A stretch of 64,000 bases of DNA from Blastochloris tepida. GTDB taxonomy: Bacteria > Pseudomonadota > Alphaproteobacteria > Rhizobiales > Xanthobacteraceae. The translations under genes were made by a program, and so were the position numbers. Within the stretch, counting starts at the first letter, position 1. Each line of letters starts with the position of its first letter. This document shows positions 8,086 to 16,197 of the stretch, one piece after another. Under the pieces are notes generated by a model. It did no database searches and had not been told where the DNA came from. It saw only the letters and a program-made list of their open reading frames with translations. The stretch spans positions 1,352,001-1,416,000 of the forward strand of contig NZ_AP018907.1 in assembly GCF_003966715.1 (NCBI RefSeq), read 5' to 3'.

Positions 8086-9845
8086 GCGGCGCCTCGTTGA
8101 GGTTCGGGCAGGGGGGCGCTGCGCTCGCAGGCGACCGTGCCGTCGCCGACGCGGATGATCAGGTCGGCAGTGGCCAGCAGCGAGGGCCGGTGGGTTGCGA
8201 CGAGCACGGTCATGTCGTCGCGCAGCGCGTGCAGGGCCTTGATCAGGCCGGCCTCGGCGGTGCGGTCGAGCGCGGAATTGGCGTCGTCGAGTATGAGGAT
8301 CGACGGCTCGCAGGCGAGCGCGCGCACGATCGCCACCTGCTGGGCGACCGAGACCGGAATGTCATCGACGATGCCCTCGCCGAGCTGGGTCTCGAAGCCG
8401 TCCGGCAATAGATTGATGGTGCGGTCGACGCCGACGAGGCGGCAGGCGCTGCGGGCGGCGGCGGCGCGCTCGGGCTGGAACAGCGTCAGGTTTTCCAGAA
8501 GCGTGCCGCGGAAGATGACCGGGACGGGACCGACATAGGCGATCTGGGCGCGCACGCGGGCGAATTCGGGGTCGGTGGTCGCAATGCCCGAGATCCGCAC
8601 GCTGCCGGCGCTCGGGGTAATCTCGCCGCGCAGCAGATTGAGCAGCGTCGAACGGCCCGAGCCGTCCTCACCCTTGACGCCGACAATGGCGCCGGACGGG
8701 ATCTCCAGCGTGATGCCGCTGAACAGCGGCGGGCTATCGGCGGAATAGGCGTAGGCGGCATCCGCGCAGACAATGGGGCCTTCGGGCGCCTCGCGCCGGG
8801 CGCCGCTCAGCGTGCCGACCGGACCGGACAGCAGCGTGCGGACCTCGCTGCGGCGGTGGCCCACCGTCTGGTTGTCCATCCACAGCGAGATGGTGCGCAG
8901 CAGCGGCTGCAGGATCTGGCCCGACAGCATGGTGCAGCAGGCGAGCGCGCCGATCGACATCTGGTCGTTGATGACGTGGACGGCGCCGATCATCACCACG
9001 ATGACCTGCGACAGATTGCCGAACAGCACCGCCGACGATTGCGCGGCCTGCCCGGCCAACATGGATTTGGCGGTGATCTCGGCGACGGCCTGCTGCAGCC
9101 GCTCGAAGCGGCGCTGCATCTGCGGCTCGATCGCCATCGCCTTCACCGACAGGATGCCGCTCAGCACCTCGGTGACGAAGTCGTACTTCTTGTTGTCCTG
9201 GACGCTGCGCCGTTCGATCACGTCGCGAAACGCGCGGCTGCGGTAGATCGACAGCGCGGCGAACAGCAGGAACAGCGAGACCGGCACCAGCACCATGGTG
9301 CCGCCGACCAGCGCCATGACGCCGAGCCCGAGCGCGACGAACGGCAGCTCGAGGGCGACGGTGCGCGACGGTCCGGCGTGATAGTCGCCGAGCGCGCCGA
9401 TGGCGCCGTAGCGGTTGAGGTGGGTGGCCACGGGGTCGCGCTCGACCGTGCCGGCGGGGGCGGCGAGCAGGCGGGCCACCGCCTCGTCCGACACCTGCAG
9501 CACGAACTGCGTCGACAGCCAGGACAGCAGCGCCGAGCGCGCGCACTTGAGGATGAAATCGAGCGCCAGCGCCACGCACAGGCCGATGAACAGGGCCAGC
9601 AGCGTTTCCTTGGCGTGGTTCGGGATGATCCGGTCATAGACCTGCAGGATCGTCAGCGGCAGCACGAGCGCCAGCAGGCTGGTGACCAGCGTCGCCAAAT
9701 AGATGGCCGGCGGCAGGCGCGGCTCGGCGATCGGCTTGCCGGCGAAGATCGACCGGAAGCGAACGGCGCCCGCGCCCGCCACGGGCGCGCTGGCGGATGT
9801 TTCTGCCGACTGGGCATCTGCCGACTGGGCAACTCGACGCATCAT
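8082..9845 (-). CDS. Type I secretion ABC exporter subunit B, with degenerate ATPase
   Basis: The 587-aa protein has an exporter-type membrane domain (about 50-340) followed by a nucleotide-binding domain. Walker A carries Arg in place of Lys (GEDGSGRST, about 392); the position of the signature LSGGQ reads IPVSV before AQQVAIVRAL (about 495); the residue after the Walker B Asp is Asp rather than Glu (ILDDANSALD, about 515); the H-loop His is kept (ATHRP). It lacks the C39-like N-domain of subunit A. The two probably form a heterodimer. Start is one of two tandem ATG codons (9845 or 9842); a GTG precedes them. No strong Shine-Dalgarno is seen. Confidence 0.83.
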   Translation of the reverse strand: MMRRVAQSADAQSAETSASAPVAGAGAVRFRSIFAGKPIAEPRLPPAIYLATLVTSLLALVLPLTILQVYDRIIPNHAKETLLALFIGLCVALALDFILKCARSALLSWLSTQFVLQVSDEAVARLLAAPAGTVERDPVATHLNRYGAIGALGDYHAGPSRTVALELPFVALGLGVMALVGGTMVLVPVSLFLLFAALSIYRSRAFRDVIERRSVQDNKKYDFVTEVLSGILSVKAMAIEPQMQRRFERLQQAVAEITAKSMLAGQAAQSSAVLFGNLSQVIVVMIGAVHVINDQMSIGALACCTMLSGQILQPLLRTISLWMDNQTVGHRRSEVRTLLSGPVGTLSGARREAPEGPIVCADAAYAYSADSPPLFSGITLEIPSGAIVGVKGEDGSGRSTLLNLLRGEITPSAGSVRISGIATTDPEFARVRAQIAYVGPVPVIFRGTLLENLTLFQPERAAAARSACRLVGVDRTINLLPDGFETQLGEGIVDDIPVSVAQQVAIVRALACEPSILILDDANSALDRTAEAGLIKALHALRDDMTVLVATHRPSLLATADLIIRVGDGTVACERSAPLPEPQRGAA

Positions 9846-9848
9846 CAC

Positions 9849-10130
9849 AGGCCGCTGCAGCCTTTTCCCTCAATGCCCGGACATTATTCGGAAAAGTCTT
9901 ATCGTCTGCTTAATAGTCCAATAACCCTGTGAGATCGGCCATAGGTTTGGCGTTAGAGCGTACAATAATAAAATACAATATAATAACCATACCATCTCAT
10001 AAACACATAAAAACTCCAACTACATGGTCGCATCGAGATGGGATTAAGAAATGCACGTTATATTTGCGCCGACAGGGTAGCAAAACCGCCCGTGATCCTG
10101 GCGATCCGGCGGGTCTGACAGACGGAGAGC
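9849..10130. promoter_or_regulatory. AT-rich divergent regulatory region between secretion genes and adhesin
   Basis: This 282-bp gap separates the minus-strand ABC genes from the plus-strand adhesin gene. From about 9890 to 10070 it is strikingly AT-rich against a GC-rich background, with a perfect TATAAT at 9979-9984 and runs such as AATAATAAAATACAATA. No clear -35 partner at 17 bp was found, so the promoter itself is not fixed. GGAGA stands 6 bases before the adhesin ATG. Confidence 0.5.
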
Positions 10131-13100
10131 ATGTCGATGGCCGGCCCCACCACCTCCGGTGCTCCGCTCAACGATGCGGATTTGCAGCTTCTGGCCACGC
10201 GTCAGGCGGCGGGGCAGGCCGCCGATGGCGGGCCGTTCGGCGCCGACAAGCGGATCGCCGTGGCCGATCACGGCCCGGGGGCACAGCCGGGGGCGACCGG
10301 CGGCGACCAGCTCACCAACCCCAATCTCCATTACGGCACGCAGTGGGACGACGGCCGCGGCGGCGGGCAGGCCGATGCGCACGCGGTGCCGCACCCGGCG
10401 GCGGCGCCCGAGGCGACGCCGATGGTCGAGAGCCCGTCCATCCAGCCGCTGGCCACCCCGGCCGCCGCCGACACGGCGGGCGAGGGCGTGCGCGGGTGGG
10501 ACGGGGATGCCGGCGGCCTGCCGGCGGCGCGCGGCGCGGGCGATCCAGCGATATCGGGTGGCCCTCTCGGCTCCTCCGGCCTGCAGCCGGGCGCCGATCC
10601 GGGCTTAGGCTCTCCGGGGAACATCACCGCCACCGGCCCGGCGGCGCAGGGTGCTGCGGCTGGGGCGGAGCTGCCGGCCGGCCCGGTTCTGCCGCAGGAG
10701 ACCGGCGAGGGGGCGGGATCGAATGCGCTGGCGCCGGTCATCACCTCCGGCGAGGGCGGGCAGGCGTCGATCAGCCTCGCCGAGAACACCGCCGACGTGG
10801 CGACCATCACCGCCAGCGATGGCGATGCAGGCGCGCGACTGACCTACACGATTGCCGGGGGCACTGACGCGGCGCTGTTCACGATCGATCCGGAAACCGG
10901 ACACCTCGTCTTCAAGAGCGCGCCGGACTTCGAGCGCCCCGCCGATGCCGATGGCGACAATATCTATCATGTGACGGTGCAGGTCTCCGACGGCATCCAC
11001 ACCGACACCCAGGCGCTCGCCATCTCCGTCACCAATCTGCAGGACGAGGCGCCGACCGGGGCGGTGATGACGGGCGGCGTGATCGCCGAGAATTCGGCGG
11101 CCGGGACGGTGGTCGGTACGGTGACCGGCACTGACCCCGACGCGGGCGCGGTGCTGAGCTATCAGATCGTCGGCGGCGATGCCGACAAGTACCAGATCGA
11201 TGCCGCGACCGGCGTGGTATCGCTGAAGGACGGCGCGAAGCTGGATTTCGAAGCCGATGCGGCCGACAGCATCACCGTGCGCGTGACCGACCAGACGGGC
11301 CTTTCGGTCGAGCAGACCTTCGACATCAAGGTCGCCGACGTCAACGAGGCGCCGACCGGGGCGGTGATGAAGGGCGATGTGATCGCTGAGAATTCGGCGG
11401 CCGGCACGGTCGTCGGTACGGTGAGCGGCGCCGATGCCGACGCGGGCGCGGTGCTGAGCTATCAGATCGTCGGCGGCGATAGCGACAAATACCAGATCGA
11501 TGCCGCAACCGGCGTGGTGTCGCTGAAGGATGGCGCGAAGCTGGATTTCGAGGCCGATGCGGCGGACAGCATCACCGTGCGCGTCACCGACCAGACGGGC
11601 CTCTCGGTCGACCAGACCTTCGACATCAAGGTCGCCGACGTCAACGAGGCGCCGACCGGGGCGGTGATGAAGGGCGGCGTGATCGCCGAGAATGCGGCGG
11701 CCGGCACGGTGGTGGGCACGGTGAGCGGCGCCGATGCCGACGCGGGCGACAGACTGAGCTATTCGATCGTCGGCGGCGATGGCGACAAGTACCAGATCGA
11801 TGCCGCGACCGGTGTCGTCTCCCTGAAGGCCGCGACCAAGCTCGACCTCGTGGCCGACACGAGCGCGACGACGGTTTCTGCCGCCAGAAGCGACGCCGTT
11901 TTGACCAGGACGGGCGTGAAGCTCGACTATGAGACGGACGCGGCCGACAGCATCACCGTGCGCGTGACTGATCGGAACGGGCTCTCGATCGACCAGACCT
12001 TCGACATCAAGATCACCGACGTGAACGATGCGCCGAGCGGCCTCACGGTTGTCGGCGGAACCGTCCAGGAGGACGTTGCTTCCGGCGGCACCATCGGCAA
12101 AGCGTCTGCGGCGGCGGGCAGCCTGGCGGCGACGCTCGCCGGCATCGATCAGGATGCGGGTGACAAGCTCAGCTATTCGATCGTCGGCGGCGACAGCGCG
12201 AAATACGAGATCCTCAACGGCAACGAGATCCATGTCCGGGCCGGCGTGAAGCTGGACTACGAGACCGACCCGAGCGACTCGATCATCGTGCGCGTCACCG
12301 ACAGTCACGGCGCCATCTATGACCGCAACGTGGTGATCCAGGTCGGCGATTATGTGGGGAGCTTCACCGGCACCAGCGCGGCCGACAAGGTCACCGGCAC
12401 GTCCGAACAGGATGTCATCAGCACCGGCGGCGGCAATGATGTCATCACCGGCGCCGCCGGCAACGACCGGATCGACGGCGGTGCCGGAACCGACACCGTG
12501 GTCTATTCGGGCGCCAGCACCAACTATGGGTTCACGCTGAATGCCGACGGCTCGGTGACGATCGGCGACGGCCGGAGCGGCTCGCCCGAGGGCGCGGACA
12601 CGGTGGTGAATGTCGAGACGTGGCAGTTCTCCGACAAGACCGAGACGCTGATGACCGGGACCACCGGCGACGACATGCTGAAGAGCACCGCAGGAAACGA
12701 TCTGGTTCTCGCCGGCGACGGAAACGATCTGGTCTACGGCTCCGGCGGGCTCGACATCCATGATGGCGGCGCCGGCAATGATACGATCGATTATTCCGCG
12801 CTGTCCTACAAGATGACGATCGATCTCGATCAGGGGCTCGGCTACGTCACCGGATATGTCGAGGGCGGCGATCGTGTCCTCAATTTCGAGAATGCGGTGG
12901 GCGGCAATCTGGCCGACACGCTGATCGGCAACGCCGGCGACAACCGGCTCGACGGCGGCGCCGGCAATGACACGCTGACCGGTGGTCAGGGCAACGACAC
13001 GCTGATCGGCGGCCAGGGCAGCGATCTGTTCGTCTATTGCGTGGGCGACGGCAACGACAGCATCAATGGCGGCGCCAACAGCGGCGGCGCGAGCTGGATC

Positions 13101-13304
13101 GACCAGATCGACCTCAGGGGCGGCACCGAGGCGCTCGGCACCTATGGCGTCGACTGGACGGTCTCCGTCACCAGCGGCGCCATCGCTTCGGTGGATGCGG
13201 CGAAGCACGAGATCAAGCTGTCGGCGGATGCGGACGGGGCGATCCACATGCAGGACGGCTCGACGGTCAGCTTCTCCGACATCGAGAAGATCACGTGGGC
13301 GTGA
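10131..13304 (+). CDS. Secreted cadherin-repeat/RTX adhesin, likely type I secretion cargo
   Basis: The 1057-aa protein has no Sec signal. Residues 1-205 are low-complexity, rich in Ala, Gly and Pro. From about 210 to 740 there are cadherin-like repeats of about 100 residues (AENSAAGTVVGTV, LSYQIVGGD, YQIDAATGVVSL, DSITVRVTDQTGLS). From about 755 there are RTX nonapeptides (GGGNDVITG, GGAGNDTLTGGQGND) that bind calcium, then a C-terminal STVSFSDIEKITWA tail typical of type I substrates. Cadherin plus RTX is the architecture of calcium-dependent biofilm or cell-surface adhesins. ATG at 10131 follows GGAGA. It is divergent from the ABC/HlyD genes, which likely export it. Confidence 0.85.
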   Translation: MSMAGPTTSGAPLNDADLQLLATRQAAGQAADGGPFGADKRIAVADHGPGAQPGATGGDQLTNPNLHYGTQWDDGRGGGQADAHAVPHPAAAPEATPMVESPSIQPLATPAAADTAGEGVRGWDGDAGGLPAARGAGDPAISGGPLGSSGLQPGADPGLGSPGNITATGPAAQGAAAGAELPAGPVLPQETGEGAGSNALAPVITSGEGGQASISLAENTADVATITASDGDAGARLTYTIAGGTDAALFTIDPETGHLVFKSAPDFERPADADGDNIYHVTVQVSDGIHTDTQALAISVTNLQDEAPTGAVMTGGVIAENSAAGTVVGTVTGTDPDAGAVLSYQIVGGDADKYQIDAATGVVSLKDGAKLDFEADAADSITVRVTDQTGLSVEQTFDIKVADVNEAPTGAVMKGDVIAENSAAGTVVGTVSGADADAGAVLSYQIVGGDSDKYQIDAATGVVSLKDGAKLDFEADAADSITVRVTDQTGLSVDQTFDIKVADVNEAPTGAVMKGGVIAENAAAGTVVGTVSGADADAGDRLSYSIVGGDGDKYQIDAATGVVSLKAATKLDLVADTSATTVSAARSDAVLTRTGVKLDYETDAADSITVRVTDRNGLSIDQTFDIKITDVNDAPSGLTVVGGTVQEDVASGGTIGKASAAAGSLAATLAGIDQDAGDKLSYSIVGGDSAKYEILNGNEIHVRAGVKLDYETDPSDSIIVRVTDSHGAIYDRNVVIQVGDYVGSFTGTSAADKVTGTSEQDVISTGGGNDVITGAAGNDRIDGGAGTDTVVYSGASTNYGFTLNADGSVTIGDGRSGSPEGADTVVNVETWQFSDKTETLMTGTTGDDMLKSTAGNDLVLAGDGNDLVYGSGGLDIHDGGAGNDTIDYSALSYKMTIDLDQGLGYVTGYVEGGDRVLNFENAVGGNLADTLIGNAGDNRLDGGAGNDTLTGGQGNDTLIGGQGSDLFVYCVGDGNDSINGGANSGGASWIDQIDLRGGTEALGTYGVDWTVSVTSGAIASVDAAKHEIKLSADADGAIHMQDGSTVSFSDIEKITWA
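11049..11948 (+). repeat. Three tandem 300-bp cadherin-coding repeats
   Basis: The phrase GCGCCGACCGGGGCGGTGAT recurs at 11050, 11350 and 11650, an exact 300-bp period, and most of each unit is nearly identical at DNA level. The third unit diverges after about 11825 and carries an extra stretch of about 81 bp before the next GCGCCGAGC junction at 12031. Near-identity implies recent duplication or gene conversion. Confidence 0.85.
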
Positions 13305-13392
13305 GAGAATTTGGGCGTGAGAGAATTTGGGCGCAAGAGAGTTTTGGCGTGAGTGAATTTGGACGTGAGTGAATTTGGGCCGGCGTGAATTC
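13297..13392 (+). repeat. Degenerate 16-bp tandem repeat starting at the adhesin stop codon
   Basis: About five to six copies of a GGGCGTGAGAGAATTT unit follow one another. The first copy contains the TGA stop of the adhesin gene. Units vary at a few bases (GGGCGCAAGAGAGTTT, GGACGTGAGTGAATTT). No terminator-like T run follows, and the rest of the 280-bp gap to 13584 shows nothing recognisable. Confidence 0.7.
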
Positions 13393-13584
13393 GCACGTCA
13401 ACGAATGCGGATGTGATGCCTGCCTGCATGGATCAGGATCTGTGGCGCCAGGAGCCATGGTCGGAACAGTCCCGGCCATCGCCGGGCTTGGCCCGGCGAT
13501 GGCCGCGGCGAGAGCGGGCAAGCATCTCATGTCAGCCTGGGTGGGTCAGAGGCTGCCGCACCGCTCGCGCCGTGGCACGCGTGC

Positions 13585-14232
13585 TCAGGGCGGAGCCGGG
13601 CTGTTCTGCGAAAACAGCGCGCGGCGGACCTTGTCGCGGCCGAAGACCTGGCTGATCTCCGCGAACGCGAAGAACGGCACCAGCATGACGAACAGGATCA
13701 CGCCGACGATGATGCTGGCGGTCACGCCGCCCGCCTCGTGCGGGATGCTTTCGAGAATTGTCCTGCCGTCGATCACGCCGCGCAGCGTCTTCTCGGCCAC
13801 GTCGAAGAGGATGAAGAGAACCGTGTAGATCGCGGAGCGGCCGAGGATGGGGTAGATCCGCGGCCAGTGGGGCGACCACTGACCAAGCTTGAACTCCTCG
13901 CCGAGCAGCATCACCTTGGCGAGGAGGAACGCATTGATGGTGGCGAAGCCGAAGCGCGTGAAGGGCAGGCCGTGCTCTTCCAGAATCAAATATTCGTGCA
14001 TCTGGAACAGCGTGAGCACCACGAGCAGGTAGGCGAACATGATGAGGAAGCGGATGAGGCCGGCCTTCACGCGCGCCCACCGCGTGGACTTCCCGGATGA
14101 CGCCTCGTCCGTGGCCGGTGCGATCATGTCCGCGACGGCGATGTCTCTTCCGCCCATGTCTCTTCCGCCCATGTCAACCTGGCCCATGTCAACCTCGCCC
14201 ATGCCGACCCGGCCCGTATCTGCTTGGCTCAT
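13585..14232 (-). CDS. Four-segment membrane protein of unknown function with N-terminal repeat
   Basis: I do not recognise this 215-aa protein. Four hydrophobic segments are visible (around IRFLIMFAYLLVVLTLF, FATINAFLLAKVML, AIYTVLFILFDVAE and ASIIVGVILFVMLVPFFAF), so it is an inner-membrane protein. The first 40 residues are soluble and carry a repeat of about five residues (VDMGQ, VDMGG, RDMGG) encoded by 15-bp tandem repeats at about 14145-14220. Start choice is uncertain: ATG at 14232 takes in the repeat, while a later Met (MIAPATDE) would skip it. It is divergent from the metallo-hydrolase gene. Confidence 0.6.
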   Translation of the reverse strand: MSQADTGRVGMGEVDMGQVDMGGRDMGGRDIAVADMIAPATDEASSGKSTRWARVKAGLIRFLIMFAYLLVVLTLFQMHEYLILEEHGLPFTRFGFATINAFLLAKVMLLGEEFKLGQWSPHWPRIYPILGRSAIYTVLFILFDVAEKTLRGVIDGRTILESIPHEAGGVTASIIVGVILFVMLVPFFAFAEISQVFGRDKVRRALFSQNSPAPP

Positions 14233-14505
14233 GTCTGCGTCTCCCTGCGGGCGCCGCTCGATGCGGCCTGTTCGACGAACCGGCGAAACATTATCGCTAT
14301 TTCGCGCCGTCGGTTGCAACGGCAAGGTCTGCAACGCGCCTGCGTCGTTCACAATGCTGGGGCTGGGCAATGGGCACGGGTGCCGATTGCAGGCGGGCGG
14401 GGTAGCATTGCTCATGTGTCGGCCGGGTCCGCCGGCCGGGCCGGATGACGCGGCGCCGGCCGAACGTGCCGGCGGATCGGGTGTTGCGTTGAGGAGGCGC
14501 TGCCG

Positions 14506-16107
14506 ATGTCGATCGAACTCAGCTTCTTCGGTGCCGCGGGCACGGTGACCGGCTCGTGCTTCCTGCTCCAGGGCGCAGGCGCCCGCGTGCTGGTCGATTG
14601 CGGCATGTTCCAGGGCTCCAAGACGCTGAAGGAGCTGAATTACGGGCCGTTTCCGTTCAGCCCGGGGGCGCTCGACGCCGTGCTGGTCACTCATGCGCAT
14701 ATCGACCATTCCGGCCTGCTGCCGAAGCTGAGGCGCGACGGCTATCGCGGCCCGGTGCTGGCGACCGAGGCCACCGCGGGGCTGCTCGGCTGCATGCTGC
14801 CGGACTCCGGCCACATCCAGGAGACCGAGGTCGAGATCCTCAACCGCCGCAACCGCCACCGCGGGCGGGCCAGGGTGACGCCGATCTACACCAAGGCGGA
14901 CGCGCAGGCGTTTCTCGATCAGCTCGTGCCGGTGGACTACGGCACGTGGCGCGAGGTGGCGCCGGGGTTTCGGGCGCGCTGGTGGAATGCCGGGCATCTG
15001 CTCGGCTCATCGTCGATCGAGATCGAGGTGGCGGACGGCGATGAACAGCTTCGGCTGCTGTTCTCCGGCGACATCGGCCCCGACCACAAGCTGCTGCAGG
15101 AGCCGGCCGACGGGCCGCGCGATCTCGACGTCATCGTCATGGAGGCGACCTATGGCGATCGCGACCGCCAGGATCTCACCGCCGCGCGGCGGCGGGCGCT
15201 GCTCGCCGACGAGGTGGCGGCGGCGCAGGCGCGGGGCGGCCCGCTGCTGATCCCGTCCTTCGCGGTGGAGCGGACGCAGGAGGTGGTGACCGATCTGGTC
15301 GGGCTGATGGATGCGGGTCGCGTCAGGCCGGCGCCGATCTATGTCGACTCGCCGCTGGCGGGACAGGCGACGCGGGTGTTCCTGCGCTTCGCCGACGAGC
15401 TTGCCGACCCGGCCGCGCTGCGCCGCGCCTTCGCATCGCGCCACCTCATCGTCACAGAGAGCGTCGAGCAGTCGAAGGCGCTGCGCCAGATCGAGGGCTT
15501 CCACGTCATCATCGCGGCGAGCGGCATGTGCGAGGCGGGGCGCATCCGGCACCATCTGCGCAATTGGCTGGCCAATGAGCGCGCGACGGTGCTGCTGGTC
15601 GGCTTCCAGGCGATGGGCACGCTCGGCCGGGTGCTGCAGGATGGCGCAAGCACCGTGCGCATCCAGGGCGACGATGTCGAGGTGCGGGCGGCGATCCGTA
15701 CGCTCGATGCCTATTCCGGCCACGCCGATGCGCCCGAACTGGTGGCGTGGCTCGGCCAGCGCGGCAGGCCGTCGACGGCGCTGTTCCTGGTGCATGGCGA
15801 GGACGCGGCGCTTGCGGCGCTGAAGGCGCGGGTGACCGAGGCCGGGCTGGTCGCGGCGCAGCAGGTGATGGTGCCGGGCATCGACGAGGTGTTCCACCTC
15901 GCGCGCGGCGAGGCACAGCTTGCCGGCCGGGCGGCGGAGCGCATCGCGCGGCAGGATGTGGCGCGGCTCGACTGGCACAATGATTTGTCGCGCCTGCTGC
16001 TCGATATCGACGCCGCCGTGCGCAAATCCGCCGATGAGAAGGGGCGGCAGGTGGTGCTGCGGCGGCTTCGCCGCGCGCTGGACGAGCAGGCGGCGGCGGG
16101 GGGATAG
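14506..16107 (+). CDS. Beta-CASP MBL-fold metallo-hydrolase, RNA-processing type (COG1236)
   Basis: The 533-aa protein is an MBL-fold beta-CASP enzyme like those of the YSH1/CPSF73 class. It shows the zinc motif THAHIDHSG (about 62-70), a second His in NAGHLLGSSS (about 165), the metal-binding Asp of FSGDIGPD, the beta-CASP segment (PSFAVERTQE to VYVDSPLAGQATRVF-like), and the C-terminal AIRTLDAYSGHAD His motif. The family contains endo/exoribonucleases; this member's substrate is unknown. GAGGAGG stands about 9 bases before the ATG at 14506. No partner gene adjoins it; the next gene is convergent. Confidence 0.85.
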   Translation: MSIELSFFGAAGTVTGSCFLLQGAGARVLVDCGMFQGSKTLKELNYGPFPFSPGALDAVLVTHAHIDHSGLLPKLRRDGYRGPVLATEATAGLLGCMLPDSGHIQETEVEILNRRNRHRGRARVTPIYTKADAQAFLDQLVPVDYGTWREVAPGFRARWWNAGHLLGSSSIEIEVADGDEQLRLLFSGDIGPDHKLLQEPADGPRDLDVIVMEATYGDRDRQDLTAARRRALLADEVAAAQARGGPLLIPSFAVERTQEVVTDLVGLMDAGRVRPAPIYVDSPLAGQATRVFLRFADELADPAALRRAFASRHLIVTESVEQSKALRQIEGFHVIIAASGMCEAGRIRHHLRNWLANERATVLLVGFQAMGTLGRVLQDGASTVRIQGDDVEVRAAIRTLDAYSGHADAPELVAWLGQRGRPSTALFLVHGEDAALAALKARVTEAGLVAAQQVMVPGIDEVFHLARGEAQLAGRAAERIARQDVARLDWHNDLSRLLLDIDAAVRKSADEKGRQVVLRRLRRALDEQAAAGG

Positions 16108-16170
16108 GTCCACGCCCGGCGGTTCAGACCGGGGTTTCGGTCTGCTGCGCCTTCAGGCGCGCGATGGGGG

Positions 16171-16197
16171 TCCGGCCAATCGGCCGGAAACCACATC
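16171..16197 (+). repeat. Fragment of three-hairpin intergenic repeat
   Basis: TCCGGCCAATCGGCCGG followed by AAACCACAT matches the third hairpin of the family element. It touches the 3' end of the antiporter gene (stop at 16196) and may act as its terminator stem. Confidence 0.55.

Noticed and set aside
11049..11948. CRISPR-like regular repeats
   Set aside because: The 300-bp period and coding cadherin content exclude a CRISPR array; no short repeat-spacer pattern exists in the window.
10605..13247. An 880-codon minus-strand frame opposite the adhesin
   Set aside because: It is a shadow of the repeat-coded adhesin, with no family match; the plus-strand frame shows cadherin and RTX motifs.
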